38,503 nucleotides of DNA from an uncultured Treponema sp. (GTDB taxonomy: Bacteria; Spirochaetota; Spirochaetia; Treponematales; Treponemataceae): the NCBI GenBank assembly GCA_946535985.1, contig CAMNDY010000017.1, forward strand, positions 1 through 38,503, in the 5' to 3' direction. A model generated the notes under the pieces. That model did no database searches and was not told where the DNA came from. It saw nothing but the letters and a program-made list of their open reading frames with translations. The position numbers were made by a program, and so were the translations under genes. Positions 24,320-32,597 of this stretch are shown piece by piece. The number at the start of each line of letters is the position of its first letter. Within the stretch, counting starts at the first letter, position 1.

Positions 24320-25897
24320 TTATGGTTCCCCTGAGTATTGTTCAATTTGTGGGGGGATGCCGGCGGGGCCCTGGTATGGCAAAAGGCAGGTGGATAAAAT
24401 ATCGTTCTGCCAGCTAAGAGAAAGAACAGCGCCTTTTATTGCCTTTTTTTCTGGTGAATATAGTATTCCTAAATTGAAACACCTATATTCTGTGTCATTT
24501 CTTGAATTACAGACATAGGCTAATGCATCTTTTGAAGAATCTCTTGCACGCACTAAAACAAAATCATAATAATTCAGCAAATCTTCAATCTTTGTAATTT
24601 CCGGCTCCTGGTCTCCTTTTTGTAAATTTACAACAAGGCCAGATATTTGTGAAGCTTGTTTTTTGTCCAAAGGAATGTTTTGCAGTTTATAGCCGGTCGA
24701 ATAAATTTTTAACCTGCTTCCATGAAGTTCTTTTGAATATAAAGAATCATCCGGCGGGTCAAAAACAATTGCATCAAAACCAGTAAGAAAACGGGCTTCA
24801 CTACCGGCCATGTCATGAAGCAGAATTTCTGTTGGATCACTGGATTTTTTATATCTATCCCAATACCAGAAATCTCTTATACCTTCATTCATATCGCCGC
24901 TTCCAAGTAATAGAATTGTCTGATTCACTGTATTTTTATAATCGCTTTGATTTACGCGCTGACCATTTTCAAGTGCCTTGTTTTTAAAATCATCAAGCTG
25001 CTCTTGAGAAATACTTTCAGGCTTATAAAAAGTCCAGTATTGATGCGAAGTACATACAACCTTTTCCTGGGGAATATAATCATAGGTAGAAGACTTATCT
25101 ATTAAAAGAGGATTTGTATAACCTCTATTTAAATTATATTCAAATAAACATGTCATACTTTCAGGGCTGTCTATTTCAAGATGCCTTGGACTTTCCATAT
25201 TCTGGATTGTATTTTCTGTAACAATATCGTGAATATTTGTCCAGGCAGGAATCTGATAATGAGATAAATCAATTGAAGCTATAAGAAGAGCATCTTGAGG
25301 GACAAGATCTGCAAGAACTTTTCCCAGCAATTTGTAATCTTCAAACTCTTCATCAGAAGAAAAGCCTTTTAACAAAAAAGGTACAATTTTAATTCCTGGC
25401 AAATAATGATGGATAAAAGGTGTATGAATATATATTCCATGTTCTATGTTCCAGATTTGGTTTTGCAAAGAAATTTTATCCTGCATCTGGGGAGCATTTA
25501 CAACATTAGACAAAAGCTCTTCGTCTACAAATAAATCCCCATCAGGTGTCTGCCAGTATGTATTTTTGGGAGCAACTATATTTTTTTTACCCTGCTCAAA
25601 ATGATCAGTGCAAAGAAGAACTATTACAGAAGGTTTTTCTTCTAAAGAAGACAGGGCACTATAAAAACTGTTTAATCTTTGTTCGGTAATATCGTGATGC
25701 GGAAGAATTACGGAAGAAGGTAAAAGCTGAGGAATCACATAAGGCTTAGCCATCTTAAAAATGTGATTCCACATATTTGTATCATTTAGATATACATAAC
25801 CTGCTTTTGTTATAACTTCCTGCTTTTTTATGGAAGTGCAGGAAGTTATTATAAGCAAAATAAAAAGCAGCTGGAAAAAGCTTTTTTTTATTTTCAT
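24320..25897 (-). CDS. MEMO-family (AmmeMemoRadiSam protein B-like) lipoprotein with extra C-terminal domain
   Basis: 525 residues. Lipoprotein signal with lipobox LIITSC (Cys at about 20). Residues about 45-320 match MEMO: SSVILPHHDIT, VLLCTDHFEQGK, WNIEHGIYIHTPFI, ASIDLSHYQIPAW and VVCTSHQYWTFY. These include equivalents of the His, His and Cys metal ligands known from human MEMO1. Residues about 335-525 form a second domain (TILLLGSGDMNEGIRDFW, GFDAIVFDPPDD, LGILYSPEKKAIKGAVLSLS) that faintly resembles CapA/PGA_cap; that is a guess. Its export is odd, since most MEMO proteins are cytoplasmic. The neighbour overlapping by 4 nt is another secreted protein. No AmmeMemoRadiSam A or radical SAM partner is nearby. 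Confidence 0.85.
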   Translation of the reverse strand: MKIKKSFFQLLFILLIITSCTSIKKQEVITKAGYVYLNDTNMWNHIFKMAKPYVIPQLLPSSVILPHHDITEQRLNSFYSALSSLEEKPSVIVLLCTDHFEQGKKNIVAPKNTYWQTPDGDLFVDEELLSNVVNAPQMQDKISLQNQIWNIEHGIYIHTPFIHHYLPGIKIVPFLLKGFSSDEEFEDYKLLGKVLADLVPQDALLIASIDLSHYQIPAWTNIHDIVTENTIQNMESPRHLEIDSPESMTCLFEYNLNRGYTNPLLIDKSSTYDYIPQEKVVCTSHQYWTFYKPESISQEQLDDFKNKALENGQRVNQSDYKNTVNQTILLLGSGDMNEGIRDFWYWDRYKKSSDPTEILLHDMAGSEARFLTGFDAIVFDPPDDSLYSKELHGSRLKIYSTGYKLQNIPLDKKQASQISGLVVNLQKGDQEPEITKIEDLLNYYDFVLVRARDSSKDALAYVCNSRNDTEYRCFNLGILYSPEKKAIKGAVLSLSWQNDILSTCLLPYQGPAGIPPQIEQYSGEP

Positions 25898-26892
25898 TTA
25901 AACTTTTTACCACCCCACTCTACTACTGCAAATCCGTTTCTTGCAGCAGGAGTAAGCTGCTGTTCTTTTGTTTCAATTGGTGCATCAAGACCAATGTGTT
26001 CAAAGTAAACACGAATGATCGAATCCGGCTTTGGTGAAATTGTAAGTGGAGCTTCTTCGTTAATTTTCTGACTTGAATAGAAAGTTATGAAGGTATAAGG
26101 TTTTTCTTCCTTGTTAATTTCTGCAATCCAGAATTCATTGAAGTCTGCAATTTCTTTTTTATTAAGACCAAGAATTTCAAGCTTTTCATTAAAGAATTCT
26201 TCAAGCTTTGCAGTTTCTACAACAAAACCTTCGCTTGTATCTGTTGTTTGTGTATAATCATTGCTTTCCCAGAAAAGATATGGATAATTTTCTTTTGTCT
26301 TTTTATCTGTAATAGTTCCATCCGGAAGAGCTGTAACTTTCCAGCCGTTTTTGTATTCCGGAATAGAAACTGTAACTCCACCTTTTGGTTCAACCTTTAC
26401 AGAAACATTTGTCTTTTTCGTAGGATAAAGATAAATTACAGGCTTTCCTTTTTCTGCCATTCCACCCTGATGTACATATATAGTTAATCTGCAGGTTTTG
26501 TAAGTTCCATCTTTTAATTTTGCAATAAAAAGATAGTAGTTTGAACCCCACTGAAGATTATCGAGTTTACCGCCAACATTATATTCAAAAGTTGTTGAAC
26601 CGGCTTTATACTGTTTAAGTGTAAAATCATCAATACCAACAGTTCTTGTTTTACTAAGAACATAGTCGGTTATAGCATCCTGACTGTTTCCACTCCAGAT
26701 AACTCTTACGGCTTCACAATCTGATGAAACAGAACCTTTAATGGCAATCTTTTCGTTGTTGAGAGAATCTTCATATACATACAAATAATCCCCGTCATCA
26801 TGCGAAGTAATCTTAATAAAACTTGAAGAAGCTGCAAAAAGCGAAACTCCTGCAAACAATAAAATAGTAAATACTGATAATAATTTTTTCAT
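25894..26892 (-). CDS. Secreted protein with KPVIYLYP-type domain
   Basis: 332 residues. Signal peptide MKKLLSVFTILLFAGVSLFA, then a beta-rich region (about 25-145) that looks Ig-like (NEKIAIKGSVSSDCEAVRVI). A domain opening with GKPVIYLYPTKKTNVSVKV follows, with PEYKNGWKVTALPDGTI and YPYLFWE. This KPVIYLYP...GW.V.A.PDG...YLFWE pattern recurs in many secreted bacterial proteins of unknown function. GGAG lies 5 nt before the ATG. The stop overlaps the start of the MEMO lipoprotein (ATGA), so both are made together and both go to the envelope. No catalytic site is recognised. Confidence 0.78.
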   Translation of the reverse strand: MKKLLSVFTILLFAGVSLFAASSSFIKITSHDDGDYLYVYEDSLNNEKIAIKGSVSSDCEAVRVIWSGNSQDAITDYVLSKTRTVGIDDFTLKQYKAGSTTFEYNVGGKLDNLQWGSNYYLFIAKLKDGTYKTCRLTIYVHQGGMAEKGKPVIYLYPTKKTNVSVKVEPKGGVTVSIPEYKNGWKVTALPDGTITDKKTKENYPYLFWESNDYTQTTDTSEGFVVETAKLEEFFNEKLEILGLNKKEIADFNEFWIAEINKEEKPYTFITFYSSQKINEEAPLTISPKPDSIIRVYFEHIGLDAPIETKEQQLTPAARNGFAVVEWGGKKFK

Positions 26893-26906
26893 ATCATCTC
26901 CTTAAA

Positions 26907-27872
26907 TTATAAATCTTCTTTTGAAATTTTATATAGGCTTCCGCAGTTACGGCATTCTATTTGAATTGAATCATTTGATTCTTCAAGCATTTCCTTTAAC
27001 TGTTGTGGTGGAAGAGTTTTTAAATAAGTAATAAATTTATTCTGGCTGCAGGGACAATCAAAAATGATGTCTCTTGTAACTGTTATAACAGGTGAAAATT
27101 CACGGAATAAGCCGATTACAATATCTTCTGAATCAACTTCTTTTTCGCTGTACAAAAGTCCAAGGCTTGGACATGCTTTAAAAGCATTTTCTACACTGGT
27201 AAGAAGCTTTTCTTCTTCATCACTTTCTTCTGCATGGCTGTCTCTTCCGCCACCATCTCCTGCAGTACCGCCAGTTTTTGGCATTATCTGGATGTACATT
27301 GCACCGGCGCCAATTACTTTGCCTTCTTTATCAAACTGAATGCTTGAATTAAAGGCTGTATTAATCTGTTCAGATTGAGCAAAATAAGTAGCGAAATCTT
27401 TTGCGATATTTTCACCATCTACATCTACAGTTGAGCTTTGCGGATATTTATCATCCTTGTGAACTCTTGAAAATGTAAAGGAACCGGGGCCCATGAAAGG
27501 TGCAAGATTCCAGTTTTCTAATTCTTTTTGAATGGGAATATGATCAGTGTAAAGATATCCCCGAACATAGCCGGAAGAATCAGCTTCGACAGAGTAGCCC
27601 TGTTCAGAACCAATACCTTCGTATTTTATTACAACATGCTCCTGATCTTTCATCATTGGAATTGTCATTGCAGCACAAAGACTTGCCTGACCTAAAATAT
27701 AAGTTTCGAGAATTCCAAGATTATGCTGGGCACGTAACTGATTTACAAATCGGCTTCCATGAAAAATAGCACCGCGAATGCGGCCATTTGCAGCAGTAAA
27801 TACTTTTAAGCTGTCTGCTTCAAGAGTATCGAGATATTTTTGTAAATCAGTGTCAATTTTTGCTTTAATCAT
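26907..27872 (-). CDS. hslO: Redox-regulated chaperone Hsp33
   Basis: 321 residues. Hsp33 holds unfolding proteins under oxidative stress, being switched on by disulfide formation and zinc release. The N-terminal domain shows FTAANGRIRGAIFHGSRFVN and GSEQGYSVEADSSGYVRGY. The C-terminal zinc switch has CPC (about 272-274) and CRNC (about 305-308), complete with four Cys. Between them and the core is a Gly/Asp/Glu-rich insertion (about 200-225, TGGTAGDGGGRDSHAEESDE). The start overlaps the preceding phosphoesterase stop by 1 nt. Confidence 0.93.
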   Translation of the reverse strand: MIKAKIDTDLQKYLDTLEADSLKVFTAANGRIRGAIFHGSRFVNQLRAQHNLGILETYILGQASLCAAMTIPMMKDQEHVVIKYEGIGSEQGYSVEADSSGYVRGYLYTDHIPIQKELENWNLAPFMGPGSFTFSRVHKDDKYPQSSTVDVDGENIAKDFATYFAQSEQINTAFNSSIQFDKEGKVIGAGAMYIQIMPKTGGTAGDGGGRDSHAEESDEEEKLLTSVENAFKACPSLGLLYSEKEVDSEDIVIGLFREFSPVITVTRDIIFDCPCSQNKFITYLKTLPPQQLKEMLEESNDSIQIECRNCGSLYKISKEDL

Positions 27873-29047
27873 CAGTATGTTGCAATAGATTTAGTATTAA
27901 GAACTGTACCGTCATATTTATAAACTGTAAGTTCCAGGTTGTTCTTATATACTTTCATATCTACCCAGCCAAAGTTGTCATTATCGAGCCAGGTTGAATA
28001 TGGAGAAGGATAAACAAGATCCTTATCAAGTTTACCGCCCATTGCTCCAAGAATCATATAATCAACATCATCTTTTTCCAGGAATTCAAAGAAGTGATTG
28101 TGCCCTGTTAATGCTAAATCAACTCCGTATTTTTCAAGAATAGGACATACGCGTTTAATAACATTAGGAATATCTCCCCAGTTTTTATTTGCAGCGCTGT
28201 CATAGTAGCCGGAACCTGTAATGTAGCAGTGAGAAAGAACAATAACAGTATCTTCCTGTGGAATTTCTTCGAGCTGTTTTATAAGCCACTTTTCTTCTTT
28301 CTTTGATAATTCAGCATCGTCCCAAACCATGTAAAGGAAAATCATATGAATTGTGCCCTTATCCATGCGGAAATATTTTTTATCTCCTTTCTGCATAAAA
28401 GCTTTCTTAAAGCAAGGATAGCCGTTTACAATAAAATCATGATTTCCAGGGATTACAAGAGTTTTGGTGTTTTTAAGATTATCTCGCATATCATTTACGG
28501 CACTCTGCATGATTGGAGGAACCATACCTACTTCTGAAACATCACCAAGACAGAAGAATGCATCATAATTTCTTGAATCAATCTGCTGTAAAATTTTTGT
28601 ACGTGCTTCGGCATTTGAATTACCTGAACCCCAGTGTGGATCAGAAGCAAAGGCATAATGAGCAAGTAAATCCTTATCGGCAGAGCTTGTAGAAACCGGA
28701 AGTTCGTCCTTCTGATACAAAAGATTCAATCCCGAGTTATCAAGTGGAAGACGAGGAAGAATCATAAGTGCAACATAAATTATAATCCAGAGCGACATTG
28801 AAAAAATTGAGAAAACGCGCGAAAGGATTGTTGTTGCTTTATTTGTTTTTAAAAGATTTATTACAAAGAAAATTGCCGGAAGAAGTGCTGTAAGCAAAAG
28901 CATAATGTAGGCAAAACAGATTCCCTGATGCCAGTGTAAAGTTCCCATCAAACCAGGACGGAAGCTGAACCAAAGGAAAATAATTACGCAAAGTACAATT
29001 GCAATAATTCCAAGATTAAATGTTTTTTTGTCTGTTTTGTTAGTCAT
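27872..29047 (-). CDS. Membrane-anchored metallophosphoesterase
   Basis: 391 residues. Three N-terminal membrane helices (about 13-31, 43-64, 76-96) place the catalytic domain outside the cytoplasm. Complete calcineurin-type motifs follow: SDPHWG (about 134), LGDVSE (about 167), PGNHD (about 200), LSHCY (about 275) and TGHNH (about 319). The order and number fit the YkuE-like family; the substrate is unknown (lipid phosphates such as UDP-diacylglucosamine are known for relatives). AAGGGG lies 9 nt before the ATG. Confidence 0.88.
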   Translation of the reverse strand: MTNKTDKKTFNLGIIAIVLCVIIFLWFSFRPGLMGTLHWHQGICFAYIMLLLTALLPAIFFVINLLKTNKATTILSRVFSIFSMSLWIIIYVALMILPRLPLDNSGLNLLYQKDELPVSTSSADKDLLAHYAFASDPHWGSGNSNAEARTKILQQIDSRNYDAFFCLGDVSEVGMVPPIMQSAVNDMRDNLKNTKTLVIPGNHDFIVNGYPCFKKAFMQKGDKKYFRMDKGTIHMIFLYMVWDDAELSKKEEKWLIKQLEEIPQEDTVIVLSHCYITGSGYYDSAANKNWGDIPNVIKRVCPILEKYGVDLALTGHNHFFEFLEKDDVDYMILGAMGGKLDKDLVYPSPYSTWLDNDNFGWVDMKVYKNNLELTVYKYDGTVLNTKSIATY

Positions 29048-29088
29048 TTTTTTGTTCCCCTTTAAGACCGCAATGGTCGTTGTTCGTT

Positions 29089-29116
29089 ATTATATTTTAT
29101 TACTTTTTCAATTCAA
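29089..29116 (-). promoter_or_regulatory. Promoter of the phosphoesterase-Hsp33-KPVIYLYP-MEMO unit
   Basis: On the minus strand TTGAAT (29111-29116) and TATAAT (29089-29094) are 16 nt apart in the 76-nt gap after the MATE stop codon. The four genes downstream are closely packed and could be one transcript. Confidence 0.65.
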
Positions 29117-29123
29117 ATACAAT

Positions 29124-30506
29124 CTATTTTCCGGTTCTTATCTTTTTAATCCATTTCTCGCTCTTAAGACGGAATACACACCAGACAGTTTTTATTACCT
29201 GATCCGACTTTAAGCAGAAATATATCCAGAAGGCAGGCCACTTAAATACAAAGCCGGCAAGAATACCCAGAGGGATGCTTACTACCCAGAGGAAGATATT
29301 ATCTGTAACCATGAGCATTTTGGTATCTCCCCCGCCCCTTAAAACTCCCTTTGTCATAATGCTGTTACTTGCCTGAAAGATTATAATAAGACTTATTGAA
29401 TCCATAAGTTGGCGGGCAATCTTTTTTGTTTCAAGAGAGACATTATAAGTATTTATAATTGGATTACTTGCAATCATTATGAATAAGGCCGAAATTGTTC
29501 CAAGAGCAAAGCCCAGCCCCAGAAACATCCAGCCCTGAGACATTGTTTTATCCCTGCCTTCCCGTCCAAGAGTCTGTCCGGTAACAATTGCACCTGCCTG
29601 ACTTACACCTTGAATTACTACGGTACTAAGCTGCTGCGTAACACTGGTAATTGCGTTGGCCGCTACAAAAGTTGCTCCAAGATGGCCAATTACCATTGCA
29701 ACAGAATTATTACCAAAAGCAAGAATACCATCGCTGATTAAAACAGGAATACTAATGCGGATATATTCTCCAAGCAGGGAGCCTGTTTTCATAAAAATAT
29801 CACGCAGGCGGAAAAGGATTTTTTTATCTTTTATAAAAAGATAGCCTAAAATCATTCCGGCTTCAAAAAGACGGGCAATAAGAGTTCCAAGCGCTGCTCC
29901 TGCTACTTCCATTCTTGGCATCCCCAGCTTTCCAAAAATAAAAGCATAGTTTGCAAGCAGATTTATAAAAAAAGCGCCTATAGAAACAAAAAGAGGTAAT
30001 CTTACCTGCCCTACACTGCGAAGAACAATTGTTGTAACAAGTGATGTTCCTAAAAAGAAATACGTAACAATGGACCATTTAAAATAGACCGCACCAAGTT
30101 CAATAATTTCCCGATCATCTGTATACATTCGCATAAGAGTTTCTGGCATTATTAAAGTTATGAGGGCAAACAGACTTGCAAGAGAAAGTGTAAGTCTGAG
30201 CATTAAACATACAGTCTGCTTAAGTGCAAGACTGGCCTTTTCTTCATCGTGATGAGCAGTTTTCATTCCCCAGAAGCGGGAAACAAGAACAGAGGCCCCC
30301 ATACCAAGTCCCATGCAAAAAATGTGATAGATGCTTATAAATGAATTTGCAAGCGAAGTTGAAGAAAGAGCTTTTTCTCCAAGCTCCCCGACCATAATGG
30401 TATCGAGCATATTTACACCAATGGTGATGAGACTTTGAAGAGCAATTGGTAAAGCCAGACTAAAAACTGTCTTATAGAATTCAGGTTCTTTTTTAAACAG
30501 TTTCAT
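29124..30506 (-). CDS. MATE family multidrug/Na+ antiporter
   Basis: 460 residues with about twelve hydrophobic segments in two similar halves. N-terminal family motif: PIALQSLITIGVNMLDTIMV, then GELGEKALSSTSLAN. Repeat in the second half: SIPVLISDGILAFGNNSVAM, and LRGGGDTKML late in the protein, typical of MatE. It exports organic cations or other small molecules using H+ or Na+. The start overlaps the acyltransferase 3' end by 14 nt, so the genes are co-translated. The substrate cannot be told. Confidence 0.92.
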   Translation of the reverse strand: MKLFKKEPEFYKTVFSLALPIALQSLITIGVNMLDTIMVGELGEKALSSTSLANSFISIYHIFCMGLGMGASVLVSRFWGMKTAHHDEEKASLALKQTVCLMLRLTLSLASLFALITLIMPETLMRMYTDDREIIELGAVYFKWSIVTYFFLGTSLVTTIVLRSVGQVRLPLFVSIGAFFINLLANYAFIFGKLGMPRMEVAGAALGTLIARLFEAGMILGYLFIKDKKILFRLRDIFMKTGSLLGEYIRISIPVLISDGILAFGNNSVAMVIGHLGATFVAANAITSVTQQLSTVVIQGVSQAGAIVTGQTLGREGRDKTMSQGWMFLGLGFALGTISALFIMIASNPIINTYNVSLETKKIARQLMDSISLIIIFQASNSIMTKGVLRGGGDTKMLMVTDNIFLWVVSIPLGILAGFVFKWPAFWIYFCLKSDQVIKTVWCVFRLKSEKWIKKIRTGK

Positions 30507-31785
30507 TTTGCTTTACAGGATCCTTTGTTTTTTCTCTGAAAAAAAATAATTTTAATACCCCTTTATTTGCAAGTTTATAAATTAAAGCAAGCACTATTGT
30601 AGCGGCAAATACAGACACAAAGTATATTGCAAGGTTATAATGCCATGGTTTTGATATTGGCTGACCATACTTTGCGTATAAAAGGAATCTGAAACTTTCA
30701 ATTGCAATAAGGTTCATCATATAGGTTTCTAGTGATATATTTCCAAAAAATCGGCTTACAGGATTTACAACATAATACTTGAGCATGATTACAAAGAAGA
30801 AAATTGCAAGCATAACTGCTGACGGGAACTGGCAAAGATAAGTAATAAACTTTTTAAGGATATCAGGGCCGTTTCCACTCCATTCTGTCCAGTAACCAAA
30901 CTTCATCTGTCCAAAAATAGAAAGACTCATTGATGCAAAAACAAGAATTATTACTACAATCAGTTTTAACCAATAATAGTTTTTAAACCATTCACGGATT
31001 TTTTCTTCCCTGCGGGCAAAAATCATACCGGCAAGCATTGCCGGTGCTGAATTAACCCACCACTCTCCAAAGAACCATATGATTCCCTGCTGTTTCCACC
31101 AGGCTGCGTTCTGCATTCCTTTAAGCCACCAGTTTTTAGGTCCGGCCCACCATGCAAAATGTCCTGTTACACAGAAGAATACTCCCATTAAGAAAATCAC
31201 AAGTGCCATTAACGAAAAACAGACTTTTTGATTTTTGATATTCTTAAAGAAAAGATAAAAGGCAATATATAAAAGAACAGCTACAATCGGATACCAGGCA
31301 TATTCATTCATAAGGGTAAGACCTAAGAAATTTGTAATCCAGTGGGCAAGAGGCATGCGGGTCCCTTTGATAAGATGATAAAGAGCATAAAAAAGGACAT
31401 TTACATAAAAAGGAATTACAAGAGTTTTAACAACGCGCTTTTTCATAAAGCCGTCAAGATAATCTTCTTTGTTATCATAGCTTTTTATGAGGCCGTAGCC
31501 TGAACAGAAAAAGAATATTCCTACAAAAAGATATCCGGCGTTTACAAATATGTTTAATTCTCCGGGAATCCAGGTTCTGCCAGTCATGTTTGCACGCTGG
31601 AAAGCCCCTTCTTGTGATATGTGATGAAGAATTACACCTATTGCAGAAAATCCGCGCAGAGATTTCATTACTTCGAGGGAAGATGAATCCTGGTGAAAGT
31701 GTGTATTCTTAAAACCTGCGAACTTTCCACCCCAGATTAAAAGAAAAAGAATAAGTGCGTAAACGACATATGTTAAATAATACAT
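30493..31785 (-). CDS. Integral membrane acyltransferase (Acyl_transf_3 / OafA-type)
   Basis: 430 residues with ten or so membrane helices. MKSLRGFSAIGVILHHIS near 40 contains the R..A...V...H core with the catalytic His, and FFCSGYGLIKSYDNKEDY near 93 matches the family FxLSGF motif. This class O-acylates sugars of envelope polysaccharide, peptidoglycan or glycolipid. AGGAG lies about 9 nt before the ATG, and TATAAT at 31806-31811 on the minus strand is a probable -10 with no clear -35. It is first of a two-gene unit with the MATE transporter. Confidence 0.9.
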   Translation of the reverse strand: MYYLTYVVYALILFLLIWGGKFAGFKNTHFHQDSSSLEVMKSLRGFSAIGVILHHISQEGAFQRANMTGRTWIPGELNIFVNAGYLFVGIFFFCSGYGLIKSYDNKEDYLDGFMKKRVVKTLVIPFYVNVLFYALYHLIKGTRMPLAHWITNFLGLTLMNEYAWYPIVAVLLYIAFYLFFKNIKNQKVCFSLMALVIFLMGVFFCVTGHFAWWAGPKNWWLKGMQNAAWWKQQGIIWFFGEWWVNSAPAMLAGMIFARREEKIREWFKNYYWLKLIVVIILVFASMSLSIFGQMKFGYWTEWSGNGPDILKKFITYLCQFPSAVMLAIFFFVIMLKYYVVNPVSRFFGNISLETYMMNLIAIESFRFLLYAKYGQPISKPWHYNLAIYFVSVFAATIVLALIYKLANKGVLKLFFFREKTKDPVKQNETV

Positions 31786-31851
31786 TTTTTATAACTCCTG
31801 ATTTTATTATAAACTATTAAACATCCATAATCTACTACTAATATAGGTATG

Positions 31852-31940
31852 AAAAAAAAGCTCACGCGCAGAACCGTGTTTTGTTCCGCTGAACGAAGAG
31901 GACGCTTCACAAAACACGAACCTGCGCTCCGCTTTTTTTT
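31852..31940. repeat. Hairpin element A (89 nt, paired twin of element C)
   Basis: Outer stem AAAAAAAAGC (31852-31861) with GCTTTTTTTT (31931-31940). Bulge 5' TCAC (31862-31865) against 3' TCC (31928-31930). Inner arms are of 19 nt: GCGCAG, AAC/AAC internal loop, then CGTGTTTTGT (31866-31884 with 31909-31927). A 24-nt loop at 31885-31908 contains GAAGAGGACG. It lies between the divergent acyltransferase and 32074 genes, upstream of the promoter at 32021. It could stop transcription in both directions. Confidence 0.85.
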
Positions 31941-32020
31941 CGGACTTATTCTTATTATTTTCCTATGTTTTATAATTTATATAACACTGCCCCATACTTT
32001 AAAAATACTTCATTTTTTTA

Positions 32021-32049
32021 TTGACACTTAATAAAACGAGGAATATACT
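32021..32049 (+). promoter_or_regulatory. Promoter of the 32074 gene and cstA
   Basis: Perfect -35 TTGACA (32021-32026), 17-nt spacer, -10 TATACT (32044-32049). The leader would be about 18 nt with AAGG before the ATG at 32074. Confidence 0.8.
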
Positions 32050-32073
32050 ATTTATATTACAAAGGTGTTTGCT

Positions 32074-32580
32074 ATGGAGACTTCCCAAGCGCTTGAAAAA
32101 ATACTGCCGGCTTTTGAGCGGTATTACACAGTTAACAAAGATTCAGAACCGCCATTTTGTGCTCAGGCGGAATTTCGTTCGCATAACGAACAATACTTTC
32201 TTGTCCGTTCAGCTCATATTGCAGACATTGATTCAAATGAATTTGTTTATTTTGCCACAACAGCCTCCCTTACAAAAAAAGAGTTAGAAGATTTTTCAAA
32301 AAAGGCCTGGGAAGAGGGACTTTCAAAAGTCAAACCTTATAATGGACACAGAAACTCAGACATCACACTTATAATCCTTACAGATACTTTAGCAGAAGAC
32401 AAAAATCAGCTTATAAAACAAATCAAAAAAACAAAGTTTTATAAATCATATAAATTCAGTTTTCACGGCTGGAGCAATTTTAAGCTTGTGGTAGTGGATC
32501 TTGAAACACAGATTATTTATTTCAACAGACTTGGTAAGGATTACCGTAAGCTGATTGAAAAAAATATATTTCAAAAATAA
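32074..32580 (+). CDS. Uncharacterised 168-residue cytoplasmic protein upstream of cstA
   Basis: No family recognised. It has no signal peptide or membrane helix. Features are RYYTVNKDSEPPFCAQAEFR, EQYFLVRSAHIADIDSNEFV, KPYNGHRNSDITLIILTD and FHGWSNFKLVVVDLETQIIY, an alpha/beta pattern with hydrophobic strands. It sits 17 nt before cstA behind a strong shared promoter, so a role linked to the transporter or its signal is plausible. The ATG at 32074 has AAAGG 8 nt upstream; a GTG at 32065 lies inside that site and is rejected. Confidence 0.75.
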   Translation: METSQALEKILPAFERYYTVNKDSEPPFCAQAEFRSHNEQYFLVRSAHIADIDSNEFVYFATTASLTKKELEDFSKKAWEEGLSKVKPYNGHRNSDITLIILTDTLAEDKNQLIKQIKKTKFYKSYKFSFHGWSNFKLVVVDLETQIIYFNRLGKDYRKLIEKNIFQK

Positions 32581-32597
32581 TTTTTTTGGAGGAAAAA

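Noticed and set aside
31849..32031. 60-codon open frame with a membrane helix
   Set aside because: Its first half is hairpin element A and the rest is AT-rich DNA before the promoter at 32021. No ribosome site; kept only as an alternative reading of the element.
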